Shown: positions 41,997 through 51,171 of the stretch, piece by piece
Layout: each line of letters opens with the position of its first letter
How positions within the stretch are numbered: position 1 is the first letter of the stretch
Source: Pseudomonas laurylsulfatiphila
GTDB lineage: Bacteria > Pseudomonadota > Gammaproteobacteria > Pseudomonadales > Pseudomonadaceae
Reading direction: 5' to 3'
Length of the DNA: 64,000 nucleotides
Assembly: GCF_002934665.1 (NCBI RefSeq)
Contig: NZ_NIRS01000005.1
Coordinates: 434,001-498,000, forward strand
Position numbers and translations under genes: made by a program
The notes under the pieces: generated by a model
The model's database searches: none
Seen by the model: only the letters and a program-made list of their open reading frames with translations
Told to the model about the DNA's origin: nothing

Positions 41997-42641
41997 TCAG
42001 ACGCCGAACTGGGCGCGGTAGGCTTCGACGGCTGGCAGGTGCTGCTTGAGCTGCGGATCATCCGCCAGGAATTCCAGCACCTGGTTCAGCGAAACGATGC
42101 TGATGACCGGGATGCCGAAGTCACGCTCGACTTCCTGGATCGCCGACAACTCGCCATTGCCGCGCTCCTGACGGTTCAGGGCGATCAGCACGCCGGCGGC
42201 CTTGGCGCCGTCCTGGGAGGCGATGATCTGCATCACTTCACGGATCGCGGTACCGGCGGTGATCACGTCGTCGATGATCAGCACTTCGCCGGTCAAAGGT
42301 GCGCCGACCAGGCTGCCGCCTTCGCCGTGGGCCTTGGCTTCCTTGCGGTTGAAGCACCATGGAAGGTCACGGTTGTGATGCTCGGCCAGGGCCACGGCGG
42401 TAGTCGCCGCCAACGGGATGCCCTTGTAGGCGGGGCCAAACAGCACGTCGAACGCAATGCCGCTCTCGGCAATGGCAGCGGCGTAGAAACGACCCAGCTG
42501 CGCTAGGGCCGAACCCGAGTTGAACAGCCCCGCATTGAAGAAGTAAGGACTGGTGCGCCCGGACTTCAGGGTGAACTCACCGAAGCGCAAAACGCCGCGA
42601 TCGATGGCAAAACGGATGAAATCGCGCTGATACGCTTGCAT
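41997..42641 (-). CDS. pyrE: Orotate phosphoribosyltransferase
   Basis: 214-residue de novo pyrimidine enzyme converting orotate and PRPP to OMP. The PRPP loop is EVLIIDDVITAGTAIRE (about 118–134), the catalytic loop includes NRKEAKAHGEGGSLVG, and the N-terminus reads MQAYQRDFIRFAIDRGVLRF. The chosen Met is four codons inside the longest frame and matches the family. It is divergent from crc with an 80-nt gap, the arrangement conserved in Pseudomonas. Confidence 0.96.
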   Translation of the reverse strand: MQAYQRDFIRFAIDRGVLRFGEFTLKSGRTSPYFFNAGLFNSGSALAQLGRFYAAAIAESGIAFDVLFGPAYKGIPLAATTAVALAEHHNRDLPWCFNRKEAKAHGEGGSLVGAPLTGEVLIIDDVITAGTAIREVMQIIASQDGAKAAGVLIALNRQERGNGELSAIQEVERDFGIPVISIVSLNQVLEFLADDPQLKQHLPAVEAYRAQFGV

Positions 42642-42721
42642 GAAAAACCCCAAATACCACGGATTTAGCTAATTAGCTTGACGCCGTGTATCATACACGC
42701 ACGCGATTTTTGGGGCCATTT

Positions 42722-43501
42722 ATGCGGATCATCAGTGTGAACGTCAATGGTATTCAGGCTGCAGTCGAGCGTGGTTTGCTCAGTTGGCTGCAGGCACAGA
42801 ATGCCGACGTCATCTGCCTGCAGGACACCCGCGCCTCCGCCTTTGAACTGGACGATCCAGCCTTCCAACTGGATGGATACTTCCTTTATGCCTGCGATGC
42901 CGAAGTCCCCGCCCAAGGTGGCGTGGCTTTGTATTCGCGGCTGCAACCGAAGGCTGTCATCAGCGGTCTCGGTTTCGAGACGGCCGACCGCTACGGGCGC
43001 TACCTGCAAGCCGATTTCGACAAGGTCAGCATCGCGACCTTGCTGCTCCCTTCGGGGCAGAACGGCGATGAAGACTTGAACCAGAAGTTCAAGCTAATGG
43101 ACGACTTCGCCCGTTATCTGGATAAACAGCGGCGCAAACGTCGCGAGTACATTTATTGTGGCTCGCTGTACGTGGCGCAACAGAAGCTGGATATCAAGAA
43201 CTGGCGCGATAGCCAGCAATCTCCGGGCTTCCTGGCACCTGAACGTGCCTGGATGGACGAGATTGTCGGCAACATGGGCTATGTCGACGCCCTGCGCGAA
43301 GTCAGCCGCGAAGGCGACCAGTACAGCTGGTGGCCGGATAACGAACAGGCGGAGATGCTCAACCTCGGTTGGCGCTTCGACTATCAACTGCTGACCCCGG
43401 GCCTGCGCCGTTTCGTACGCAGTGCACGCTTGCCACGCCAGCCGCGGTTCTCGCAACACGCGCCGTTGATCGTGGACTACGACTGGACGCTGACCATCTG
43501 A
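42722..43501 (+). CDS. crc: Catabolite repression control protein Crc
   Basis: 259-residue protein with an exonuclease III/endonuclease-phosphatase fold that has lost nuclease activity. In Pseudomonas it acts with Hfq to repress translation of catabolic mRNAs carrying A-rich motifs. The N-terminus is MRIISVNVNGIQAAVERGLL, with QNADVICLQDTRASA, and the C-terminus includes LGWRFDYQLLTPGLR and QHAPLIVDYDW. Many genes in this window (dad, kau, transport) are the kind of target it controls. A strong terminator separates it from the convergent gltS. Confidence 0.96.
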   Translation: MRIISVNVNGIQAAVERGLLSWLQAQNADVICLQDTRASAFELDDPAFQLDGYFLYACDAEVPAQGGVALYSRLQPKAVISGLGFETADRYGRYLQADFDKVSIATLLLPSGQNGDEDLNQKFKLMDDFARYLDKQRRKRREYIYCGSLYVAQQKLDIKNWRDSQQSPGFLAPERAWMDEIVGNMGYVDALREVSREGDQYSWWPDNEQAEMLNLGWRFDYQLLTPGLRRFVRSARLPRQPRFSQHAPLIVDYDWTLTI

Positions 43502-43532
43502 GGCGTCGTTTCGCAGACGCCCAGGCCAGTCA

Positions 43533-43568
43533 AAAAAATGCCCGTATCGCAAGATACGGGCATTTTTT
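43533..43568. terminator. Bidirectional terminator between crc and gltS
   Basis: Perfect 16-bp stem AAAAAATGCCCGTATC / GATACGGGCATTTTTT with loop GCAA, symmetrical and usable by both convergent genes. Confidence 0.95.
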
Positions 43569-43589
43569 ATGGGGCAAGCCGGCTGAACT

Positions 43590-44798
43590 TCAGACAGCGA
43601 CGAAAAATGGCAGCGCCAGGAACAACTTGATCACGATGACGTTAATGATATCGATAAAGAATGCGCCCACCATTGGCACCACCAGAAACGCAATCTGCGA
43701 AGGTCCGTAGCGTTGTGTCACGGCCTGCATATTAGCGATGGCTGTTGGCGTGGCACCCAGCCCGAAACCGCAATGTCCTGCCGCCAGTACTGCCGCATCG
43801 TAGTTGCTCCCCATTATTCTGAACGTCACGAATATCGCAAACAGCGCCATGACGACTGTTTGCACAGCCAGAATGATAAAGATCGGCAAAGCCAGCGATG
43901 CCAGATCCCATAGTTTGAGGGACATCAGGGCAATTGCCAGGAACAGCGACAAGCTTACATTCCCCAGTACCGAGACTTCGCGCTCAAACACCTGATACAA
44001 GCCAAATGCCGAAAGCCCGTTGCGCAGAACAACACCGACGAACAACACACAAACGAAAGTCGGCAACTCGAATGCACTGCCAAGCAACAGCCCATTGAGA
44101 AGATTACCTGCCAGCAAGCTGACGGCGATCAGCGCGAGTGTCTCGATAAACGAAAAGGGCGTGATCGAGCGTTCCTTGTTCGGTTGCTCAAAGCCCTTTG
44201 GCGCGCGCGGCTTCGCTTGCTCAACACAACCGGGTACCTGTACTCGCTTGATCAGCAAGCGGGCGACCGGCCCACCAATCAGACCGCCCAGCACCAGGCC
44301 GAAGGTTGCAGAGGCCATCGCAAGCTCGGAAGCCGAAGCCAGGCCGTATTTCTCACTGAATGTCGCGCTCCAGGCAGCGCCTGTGCCGTGACCACCCGCC
44401 AGGGTCACCGAGCCAGTCAGCAGGCCCATCAGAGGATCAAGCCCCAGCAGGCTGGCAAGACCGATGCCCATAGCATTCTGGACCAGCAGAAGCCCGGTGA
44501 CTGCAAGAATGAAAATCCCCACGACGCGCCCGCCCTTCTTCAGGCTGGCGAAGTCGGCGCTCAAGCCAATGGTGGCGAAAAACGCCAGCATCAAGGGGGT
44601 CTGCAACGAAGTGTCGAACCGGACTTGAACATCGAAGCTGCGCAAGGCCAGGAGAACCAGGGCAACCACCAGGCCACCCGCTACAGGTTCGGGGATATTG
44701 TAGGCGCGTAAAAAACCGACACGTGTGACAAGCCCGCGACCCAATAACAGCACCAGGGAGGCGGCGACTAATGTTCCATAAAAATCGAGCTGAATCAT
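43590..44798 (-). CDS. gltS: Sodium/glutamate symporter GltS
   Basis: 402-residue inner-membrane carrier that takes up glutamate with Na+. About ten membrane helices are arranged as two inverted halves. Family motifs are NIPEPVAGGLVVALV near the N-terminus, SVTLAGGHGTGAAWSATF in the first half and AGHCGFGLGATPTAIANM in the second, each with the Gly-rich re-entrant loop. It is preceded by an AT-rich 425-nt region and convergent with crc. Confidence 0.93.
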   Translation of the reverse strand: MIQLDFYGTLVAASLVLLLGRGLVTRVGFLRAYNIPEPVAGGLVVALVLLALRSFDVQVRFDTSLQTPLMLAFFATIGLSADFASLKKGGRVVGIFILAVTGLLLVQNAMGIGLASLLGLDPLMGLLTGSVTLAGGHGTGAAWSATFSEKYGLASASELAMASATFGLVLGGLIGGPVARLLIKRVQVPGCVEQAKPRAPKGFEQPNKERSITPFSFIETLALIAVSLLAGNLLNGLLLGSAFELPTFVCVLFVGVVLRNGLSAFGLYQVFEREVSVLGNVSLSLFLAIALMSLKLWDLASLALPIFIILAVQTVVMALFAIFVTFRIMGSNYDAAVLAAGHCGFGLGATPTAIANMQAVTQRYGPSQIAFLVVPMVGAFFIDIINVIVIKLFLALPFFVAV

Positions 44799-45116
44799 TT
44801 TGCACTTATTCTTGGATATATATTCAGGGGCGAACTTTTTACCTGGACACGCCTCTTGAACAGGTTGAATTTCTCAACACTGATTGATGGTGAATTCAAG
44901 GACCTTCAATGGTCTGAATATATCAAAATATTTCTTGAAATATTTCGTGGGGGCAACTTTATCAATCACCCTGACTTATTGCCAAGCATAAGGGCAATAT
45001 CGACACTTTACAGTTGTGACTAAAAATGTATTAGCTCGGCGGCACTTGCCATAATAGTCGTTACAACTAGTAAATATAAATTACAGCTTGAAACATTTAT
45101 TTGATGTGACAAACGA
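44799..45116. other. AT-rich intergenic region upstream of gltS
   Basis: About 320 nt, markedly more AT-rich than the surroundings, with no convincing coding frame. It should contain the minus-strand gltS promoter. The run TATTTCTTGAAATATTTCG at about 44929–44947 is partly palindromic. No other element is clear. Confidence 0.5.
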
Positions 45117-45142
45117 AAATGCCCCGAATGATCGGGGCATTT
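45117..45142 (-). terminator. Rho-independent terminator (DUF4870 gene)
   Basis: Stem AAATGCCCCGA / TCGGGGCATTT with loop ATGA, about 80 nt past the DUF4870 stop on the minus strand. Confidence 0.8.
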
Positions 45143-45223
45143 GCTTATTACCTTGGCTGACGCTGCTTCTGCTTTGCTTCTGTGGGTGCGCGCAGGCTCG
45201 TTCCTGCAAATGAAGATTGATCG

Positions 45224-45592
45224 TTATTTGATCAGTCGCCAGGTAAACGGGTACCGGTAAGGAAAACCCTCGTTGGCCTTCACGCCAGCGATGATGGTCA
45301 GGACCAGCGCGCCGATAGCGATCAGCCCGAACAGAAAGAAGCCGACAATCACCACCATCAGCAGGAAGCAGATGGCCGAGGCAATGGCGACGGTGATCTG
45401 GAAGTTCAATGCCTCTTTGCCCTGGGCATCGATGAACGGGTCCATCTCGCGCTTCATTTGCCAGAGAATCAGCGGGCCGATCAGCGTGCCAAACGGAATC
45501 CAGATTCCCAGCAAGGCGGACAGGTGACAGAACATCGCCCACTGACGCACCTCCTGGCTCGGCGTGGGCAGCGGCAGTTGTTCGTCACTCAT
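45224..45592 (-). CDS. DUF4870 family membrane protein
   Basis: 122 residues with three to four membrane helices (about 18–42, 65–85 and 88–108). The sequence WAMFCHLSALLGIWIPFGTL, then PFIDAQGKEALNFQITV, is the DUF4870 (Tic20-like) signature. Function unknown. It is encoded 27 nt after rph in the same direction, with GGAGG before the ATG, so it is probably co-transcribed with rph. Confidence 0.87.
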   Translation of the reverse strand: MSDEQLPLPTPSQEVRQWAMFCHLSALLGIWIPFGTLIGPLILWQMKREMDPFIDAQGKEALNFQITVAIASAICFLLMVVIVGFFLFGLIAIGALVLTIIAGVKANEGFPYRYPFTWRLIK

Positions 45593-45619
45593 GGTGTCCT
45601 CCTTGCCTGGAGCGTCCGG

Positions 45620-46342
45620 TCAGTCAGCCAATGCGGCCTTTTGCAGTTCGAAGATCTCGTTCATGCCTTTCTTCGCCAGCTCAAGCATGGCGTTCAACTC
45701 TTCAGGCTGGAACGGCGCGCCTTCGGCAGTACCCTGGACTTCGATGAAACCGCCGGCACTGGTCATCACCACGTTCAGGTCGGTTTCGGCCGCCGAGTCT
45801 TCCAGGTAGTCGAGGTCGAGCACAGGCTCGCCCTTGTACATGCCCACGGAAACAGCAGCGATCATCTGCTTGACCGGGTCGCCGCCTTTCAGGCCGCCAC
45901 GCTTCTTGATCACTTTCAAGGCATCGATCAGCGCGACCATGGAACCGGTGATCGATGCCGTACGGGTGCCACCGTCTGCCTGGATCACGTCGCAGTCGAC
46001 GTACAGGGTGACGTCGCCCAGCTTGGTCATGTCCAGCGCAGCGCGCAGGGAGCGGCCGATCAGACGCTGGATTTCCAGGGTACGGCCGCCTTGCTTGCCA
46101 CGGCTGGCTTCACGCTGGTTACGCTCGCCGGTGGCACGTGGCAGCATGCCGTACTCGGCGGTCAGCCAACCCTGGCCCTGGCCTTTCAGGAAACGCGGTA
46201 CGCCCGGTTCAACGCTGACGGTGCAGATGACCTTGGTATCACCAAACTCGACCAGCACAGAACCCTCGGCGTGTTTGGTGTAGTTGCGGGTGATGCGGAT
46301 CGAGCGGAGCTGATCGGCAGCGCGACCACTTGGACGTATCAT
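45620..46342 (-). CDS. rph: Ribonuclease PH
   Basis: 240-residue phosphorolytic 3'-5' exoribonuclease that trims tRNA 3' ends. It begins MIRPSGRAADQLRSIRITRN; RNA-contacting and phosphate motifs include RATGERNQREASRGKQGGRT and CDVIQADGGTRTASITG. It has the usual length without the frameshift known in E. coli K-12. It is divergent from yicC, an arrangement conserved in γ-proteobacteria. Confidence 0.96.
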   Translation of the reverse strand: MIRPSGRAADQLRSIRITRNYTKHAEGSVLVEFGDTKVICTVSVEPGVPRFLKGQGQGWLTAEYGMLPRATGERNQREASRGKQGGRTLEIQRLIGRSLRAALDMTKLGDVTLYVDCDVIQADGGTRTASITGSMVALIDALKVIKKRGGLKGGDPVKQMIAAVSVGMYKGEPVLDLDYLEDSAAETDLNVVMTSAGGFIEVQGTAEGAPFQPEELNAMLELAKKGMNEIFELQKAALAD

Positions 46343-46610
46343 AGGGAATACCTGTACGGGGGACGGAAAACTGCGGAGCATTATAGAGCCGACGGCCGCC
46401 ACTGGGCACTTCTAAAAAAATCCGCCGACGACCGAAGGCTCTGCACTGCACGCCGGCGCAGGCCTGCCGCTCTTTGTCACACCCTGTGTTTGGGCGCATC
46501 CGCGCCACTGCGCTACAATCCTGCGCCTTTGCTGCCAGTCGGCTTTAATTCATTGATATCGGATTCCCGGAACCAAGGTTCTGCGCCGATCTGCCTTGCG
46601 AGGTACCGCC

Positions 46611-47474
46611 ATGGTGCACAGCATGACCGCCTTCGCCCGCGTCGAAAAAGCCGGCGTCCAGGGCACCCTGAGCTGGGAACTGCGGTCGGTCAACAGCCGC
46701 TACCTGGAACCCCACCTGCGCCTGCCGGAGTCCTTTCGCGACCTCGAAGGCGCGGTACGCGAAGCCCTGCGCCAAGGTGTATCGCGGGGCAAGCTCGAAT
46801 GCACCCTGCGCTTCACCGAAGAAAACACCGGCAAGGCGCTGCAGATCGATCAGGAGCGCGCCGCGCAACTGGTCGCCGCCGCCGAGACCATCGCCGGCCT
46901 GATCAAGAACCCGGCCGCGCTGAACCCGCTGGAAGTCCTGGCCTGGCCCGGCGTACTGGTGGGCGACGCCACCGACCCGCAAGCCTTGAACGCCGAAGCG
47001 CTGGCACTGTTCAACCAGGGCCTCAAGGAACTCAAGGCCGGCCGCGAGCGCGAAGGTGCGGAGCTGGCACGTTTGATCAACGAGCGCCTGACCTCCATCG
47101 AAGAAGACGTGGTGACCCTGCGCGAACTGGTCCCGCAGATGCTCGCCACCCAGCGCCAGAAAGTCCTCGACCGTTTCGCCGACATGAAGGCCGAGATGGA
47201 CCCGCAGCGCCTGGAGCAGGAAATGGTCATGCTCGCGCAGAAAAGCGACGTCGCCGAAGAACTGGATCGCCTGAGCACTCACATCATCGAAGTTCGCCGG
47301 GTACTCAAATCCGGCGGCGCTGCCGGTCGGCGCCTGGACTTCCTGATGCAGGAACTCAACCGCGAAGCCAACACACTGGGCTCCAAAGCCTTCGACCCGC
47401 GCAGCACCCAGGCTGCGGTCAACCTCAAGGTGTTGATCGAGCAGATGCGCGAACAAGTGCAGAATATTGAGTAA
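46611..47474 (+). CDS. yicC: YicC family endoribonuclease
   Basis: 287-residue YicC/YloC protein. The N-terminus MVHSMTAFARVEKAGVQGTL and the C-terminal DUF1732 part (LDFLMQELNREANTLGSKAF) define the family. E. coli YicC is an endoribonuclease linked to sRNA (RyhB) turnover; the role in Pseudomonas is inferred. The start chosen has GAGGT upstream, and a Met five codons earlier lacks one. gmk follows 12 nt later, so these form an operon. Confidence 0.92.
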   Translation: MVHSMTAFARVEKAGVQGTLSWELRSVNSRYLEPHLRLPESFRDLEGAVREALRQGVSRGKLECTLRFTEENTGKALQIDQERAAQLVAAAETIAGLIKNPAALNPLEVLAWPGVLVGDATDPQALNAEALALFNQGLKELKAGREREGAELARLINERLTSIEEDVVTLRELVPQMLATQRQKVLDRFADMKAEMDPQRLEQEMVMLAQKSDVAEELDRLSTHIIEVRRVLKSGGAAGRRLDFLMQELNREANTLGSKAFDPRSTQAAVNLKVLIEQMREQVQNIE

Positions 47475-47486
47475 GGCTACCCCGAC

Positions 47487-48107
47487 ATGACCCACAGCAC
47501 TGGCACCCTTTACATCATTTCCGCCCCTTCGGGCGCGGGCAAGAGCAGCCTGGTCAAGGCTTTGACCGACGCCAACCCGGAGATCCGCGTGTCGGTCTCC
47601 CACACCACCCGTGCCATGCGCCCGGGCGAAGTGGACGGCGTAAACTACAACTTCGTCTCGCGCGAAGAGTTCGTGAAGATGATCGAACACGGCGACTTCC
47701 TCGAGCGCGCCGAAGTGTTCGGCAATCTCTACGGCACCTCGCAAAGCCATCTGCAGCAGACCCTGGACCAAGGCCACGACCTGATCCTGGAAATCGACTG
47801 GCAAGGTGCCGAGCAAGTGCGCAAGCTGATGCCTCAGGCCCGTTCGGTCTTCATTCTGCCGCCATCATTGCAGGCCCTTCACCAGCGTCTGACCAACCGT
47901 GGCCAGGACAGCGACGAGATCATTGATGGCCGCATGCGCGAAGCCGTCAGCGAAATGAGCCATTACGTCGACTACGATTACCTGATCATCAACGACGATT
48001 TCGCCCACGCACTGCACGACCTGAAGGCGATTTTCCGCGCCAATCAGCTGATTCAGAAGCGTCAGCAGCAGCGTCACGGCAAATTGCTGGCTGAATTGCT
48101 CGGTTAA
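47487..48107 (+). CDS. gmk: Guanylate kinase
   Basis: 206-residue kinase converting GMP to GDP. The P-loop is SAPSGAGKSSLVKAL (about 11–25), and the GMP-binding motif SVSHTTRAMRPGEVDGVNYN includes the Ser and Arg contacts. The lid region lies about 135–150. It follows yicC and is separated from rpoZ by a hairpin likely to terminate transcription. Confidence 0.96.
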   Translation: MTHSTGTLYIISAPSGAGKSSLVKALTDANPEIRVSVSHTTRAMRPGEVDGVNYNFVSREEFVKMIEHGDFLERAEVFGNLYGTSQSHLQQTLDQGHDLILEIDWQGAEQVRKLMPQARSVFILPPSLQALHQRLTNRGQDSDEIIDGRMREAVSEMSHYVDYDYLIINDDFAHALHDLKAIFRANQLIQKRQQQRHGKLLAELLG

Positions 48108-48174
48108 TCAGCTCTTCCCAAAACCGCTGCAAGGGCTTTACATTGGCACTTGCAGCGCGTTGAAGGGCTTGGTC

Positions 48175-48211
48175 AAAAAATCAGCGCTTCCCTAATCGCT
48201 GGTGATTTTTT
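48175..48211 (+). terminator. Probable terminator between gmk and rpoZ
   Basis: AAAAAATCAGCG pairs with CGCTG(GTG)ATTTTTT through a 3-nt bulge; a T6 run closes the element. A second GC dyad, CGCTGCAAG…CTTGCAGCG, lies just upstream. Confidence 0.6.
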
Positions 48212-48274
48212 AAACTGTTGAGTCCGCTCGCCCATCCGGGCAGCGCGCATATTGCATTTGCTACGAGGAAGACC

Positions 48275-48538
48275 ATGGCCCGCGTAACCGTTGAAGACTG
48301 CCTAGAACACGTGGATAACCGCTTTGAGCTGGTCATGCTCTCTACCAAGCGTGCCCGTCAACTGGCCACCGGCGGCAAAGAGCCGAAAGTAGCATGGGAA
48401 AACGACAAGCCTACCGTCGTCGCCCTGCGCGAAATCGCTGAAGGCCTGATCGACTACGCAGCTATCGCCGAAGCCGAAATCGTTGAAGATGAACCGCTTT
48501 TTGCTGCATTCGAGGACGAGTCCAACGAGGCCGTCTAA
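48275..48538 (+). CDS. rpoZ: RNA polymerase omega subunit
   Basis: 87-residue ω subunit that stabilises β' and forms part of a ppGpp site. It reads MARVTVEDCLEHVDNRFELV and KRARQLATGGKEP, with an acidic tail. GAGGA upstream fixes the start, excluding a 19-codon extension. It precedes spoT by 57 nt, linking ppGpp metabolism to its polymerase target. Confidence 0.97.
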   Translation: MARVTVEDCLEHVDNRFELVMLSTKRARQLATGGKEPKVAWENDKPTVVALREIAEGLIDYAAIAEAEIVEDEPLFAAFEDESNEAV

Positions 48539-48595
48539 GCCTATGCCTGGTCGACGTAGCACGGCGCGGGAACACAGCTTACGGCAGGAGACATC

Positions 48596-50701
48596 ATGCC
48601 GAGCATAGACGCCCTCGCCGATCGCTTATCGACCTACCTCGGCAAGGACCAGGTCAACCTGGTCCGCCGAGCGTATTTCTACGCCGAACAAGCCCACGAC
48701 GGCCAACGCCGCCGTAGCGGAGAGGCGTACGTCACGCACCCACTCGCGGTGGCGAATATTCTTGCCGACATGCACATGGACCATCAGAGCCTGATGGCGG
48801 CCATGCTGCATGACGTGATCGAAGACACCGGTATTGCCAAGGAAGCGCTGCAAGCGCAGTTCGGTGAAACCGTGGCCGAACTGGTCGACGGGGTCAGCAA
48901 GCTGACCCAGATGAACTTCGAGACCAAGGCCGAAGCCCAGGCCGAAAACTTCCAGAAAATGGCCATGGCCATGGCCCGCGACATTCGCGTGATCCTGGTC
49001 AAGCTGGCCGACCGCCTGCACAACATGCGCACCCTGGAAGTGCTGTCAGGCGAAAAGCGCCGGCGCATCGCCAAGGAAACCCTGGAAATCTATGCGCCCA
49101 TCGCCAACCGGCTGGGCATGCACGCCATCCGCATAGAATTCGAAGACCTCGGCTTCAAGGCCATGCACCCGATGCGTTCCGCGCGGATCTACCAGGCGGT
49201 CAAACGCGCCCGGGGCAACCGCAAGGAAATCGTCAACAAAATCGAAGAATCCTTAAGCCACTGCCTGGCCATCGATGGCATCCAGGGCGAGGTCAGCGGT
49301 CGCCAGAAACACCTCTACGGCATCTACACGAAAATGCGCGGCAAGCGTCGGGCCTTCAACGAGATCATGGACGTCTATGCGTTCCGGATCATCGTCGACA
49401 AGGTCGATACCTGCTACCGCGTGCTGGGTGCTGTACATAACTTGTACAAACCACTGCCGGGGCGCTTCAAGGATTACATCGCGATCCCCAAGGCCAACGG
49501 CTACCAGTCGCTGCACACCACGCTGTTCGGCATGCACGGTGTTCCGATCGAGATCCAGATCCGCACCCGTGAAATGGAGGAGATGGCCAACAACGGCATC
49601 GCCGCCCATTGGCTGTACAAATCCAGCGGCGACGAGCAGCCAAAAGGCACCCATGCCCGCGCCCGCCAGTGGGTCAAGGGCGTGCTGGAAATGCAGCAAC
49701 GCGCCGGCAACTCGCTGGAATTCATCGAAAGCGTGAAGATCGACCTGTTCCCGGACGAGGTCTACGTGTTCACGCCGAAGGGCCGGATCATGGAGCTGCC
49801 CAAGGGCTCCACGGCGGTCGACTTCGCTTACGCGGTGCATACCGACGTGGGCAACAGCTGCATTGCCTGCCGGATCAACCGTCGTCTCGCACCGCTGTCC
49901 GAACCGCTGCAAAGCGGCTCCACGGTCGAGATCGTCAGCGCTCCTGGCGCACGGCCGAACCCGGCGTGGCTCAACTTCGTGGTCACCGGCAAGGCGCGCA
50001 CGCACATCCGCCATGCCCTGAAGCTGCAACGCCGCTCCGAATCCATCAGCCTGGGCGAACGCCTGCTGAACAAGGTCCTCAACGGATTCGACAGCGCGCT
50101 GGAGAAAATCCCGGCCGAACGCGTCAAGGCGATGCTCGCCGAGTACCGCCTCGAACTGATCGAGGATTTGCTCGAGGATATCGGCCTGGGCAATCGCATG
50201 GCCTATGTGGTGGCTCGCCGACTCCTCGGCGAAGGCGAACAGCTGCCAAGTCCGGAAGGCCCGCTGGCGATTCGCGGTACCGAAGGCCTGGTACTCAGCT
50301 ACGCCAAGTGCTGCACGCCGATCCCGGGCGACCCGATTGTCGGACACCTGTCCGCGGGCAAAGGCATGGTCGTGCACCTGGACAACTGCCGCAACATCAG
50401 CGAAATCCGCCACAACCCGGAAAAATGCATCCAGCTCTCGTGGGCCAAGGATGTCACCGGCGAATTCAACGTCGAACTGCGCGTCGAACTGGAACACCAG
50501 CGCGGCCTGATTGCCCTGCTGGCCAGCAGCGTCAATGCCGCCGACGGCAACATCGAGAAAATCAGCATGGACGAACGTGATGGTCGCATCAGCGTGGTCC
50601 AGTTGGTGGTCAGCGTGCACGACCGCGTGCACCTGGCCCGCGTGATCAAAAAACTGCGCGCCTTGACCGGGGTGATCCGCATCACCCGCATGCGCGCTTA
50701 A
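48596..50701 (+). CDS. spoT: Bifunctional (p)ppGpp synthetase/hydrolase SpoT
   Basis: 701-residue stringent-response enzyme. The HD hydrolase (about 20–195) has HDVIEDTG; the synthetase domain (about 225–345) has RIIVDKVDTCYRVLG and YIAIPKANGYQSLHTT. A TGS domain (about 385–445) starts DEVYVFTPKGRIMELPKG, followed by a helical/CC region with AKCCTPIPGDPIVG and an ACT domain (about 630–700). The intact HD motif supports ppGpp hydrolysis. ridA follows 22 nt downstream. Confidence 0.97.
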   Translation: MPSIDALADRLSTYLGKDQVNLVRRAYFYAEQAHDGQRRRSGEAYVTHPLAVANILADMHMDHQSLMAAMLHDVIEDTGIAKEALQAQFGETVAELVDGVSKLTQMNFETKAEAQAENFQKMAMAMARDIRVILVKLADRLHNMRTLEVLSGEKRRRIAKETLEIYAPIANRLGMHAIRIEFEDLGFKAMHPMRSARIYQAVKRARGNRKEIVNKIEESLSHCLAIDGIQGEVSGRQKHLYGIYTKMRGKRRAFNEIMDVYAFRIIVDKVDTCYRVLGAVHNLYKPLPGRFKDYIAIPKANGYQSLHTTLFGMHGVPIEIQIRTREMEEMANNGIAAHWLYKSSGDEQPKGTHARARQWVKGVLEMQQRAGNSLEFIESVKIDLFPDEVYVFTPKGRIMELPKGSTAVDFAYAVHTDVGNSCIACRINRRLAPLSEPLQSGSTVEIVSAPGARPNPAWLNFVVTGKARTHIRHALKLQRRSESISLGERLLNKVLNGFDSALEKIPAERVKAMLAEYRLELIEDLLEDIGLGNRMAYVVARRLLGEGEQLPSPEGPLAIRGTEGLVLSYAKCCTPIPGDPIVGHLSAGKGMVVHLDNCRNISEIRHNPEKCIQLSWAKDVTGEFNVELRVELEHQRGLIALLASSVNAADGNIEKISMDERDGRISVVQLVVSVHDRVHLARVIKKLRALTGVIRITRMRA

Positions 50702-50723
50702 GCCCACTTACAAGGAGTCATTC

Positions 50724-51104
50724 ATGACCAAGACTGTTATCACCAGCGACAAGGCCCCGGCCGCCATCGGTACTTACTCCCAGGCGATCAAGGCTGGCAA
50801 CACCGTCTACATGTCGGGCCAGATTCCCCTGGACCCGAAAACCATGGAACTGGTCGAAGGCTTCGAAGCCCAGACCGTCCAGGTGTTCGAGAACCTCAAG
50901 GCCGTAGCCGAAGCGGCCGGTGGTTCGTTCAAGGACATCGTCAAGCTGAACATCTTCCTCACCGACCTGAGCCACTTCGCCAAGGTCAACGAGATCATGG
51001 GCAAGTACTTCGACCAGCCTTACCCAGCCCGCGCCGCCATCGGCGTTGCAGCCCTGCCAAAGGGTTCGCAGGTTGAAATGGATGCCATCCTGGTCATCGA
51101 GTAA
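50724..51104 (+). CDS. ridA: 2-iminobutanoate/2-iminopropanoate deaminase RidA
   Basis: 126-residue RidA that hydrolyses reactive enamine/imine intermediates released by PLP enzymes. It contains SDKAPAAIGTYSQAIKAGNT, SGQIPLDPKT and catalytic Arg103 in YPARAAIGV (equivalent to E. coli Arg105). AAGGAG precedes the ATG. It follows spoT closely and is probably co-transcribed, as in P. aeruginosa. Confidence 0.96.
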   Translation: MTKTVITSDKAPAAIGTYSQAIKAGNTVYMSGQIPLDPKTMELVEGFEAQTVQVFENLKAVAEAAGGSFKDIVKLNIFLTDLSHFAKVNEIMGKYFDQPYPARAAIGVAALPKGSQVEMDAILVIE

Positions 51105-51171
51105 TGTGCACGGCGCAGCCTGGGGCTGCGCCGACTGCTCTGCTGTAAAGAAAGTTTGAAAGGATTCCACC

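Noticed and set aside
45458..47470. Plus-strand open frame of about 670 codons across rph and yicC
   Set aside because: It runs antisense to rph and out of phase through yicC; both real genes have full family motifs and proper starts.
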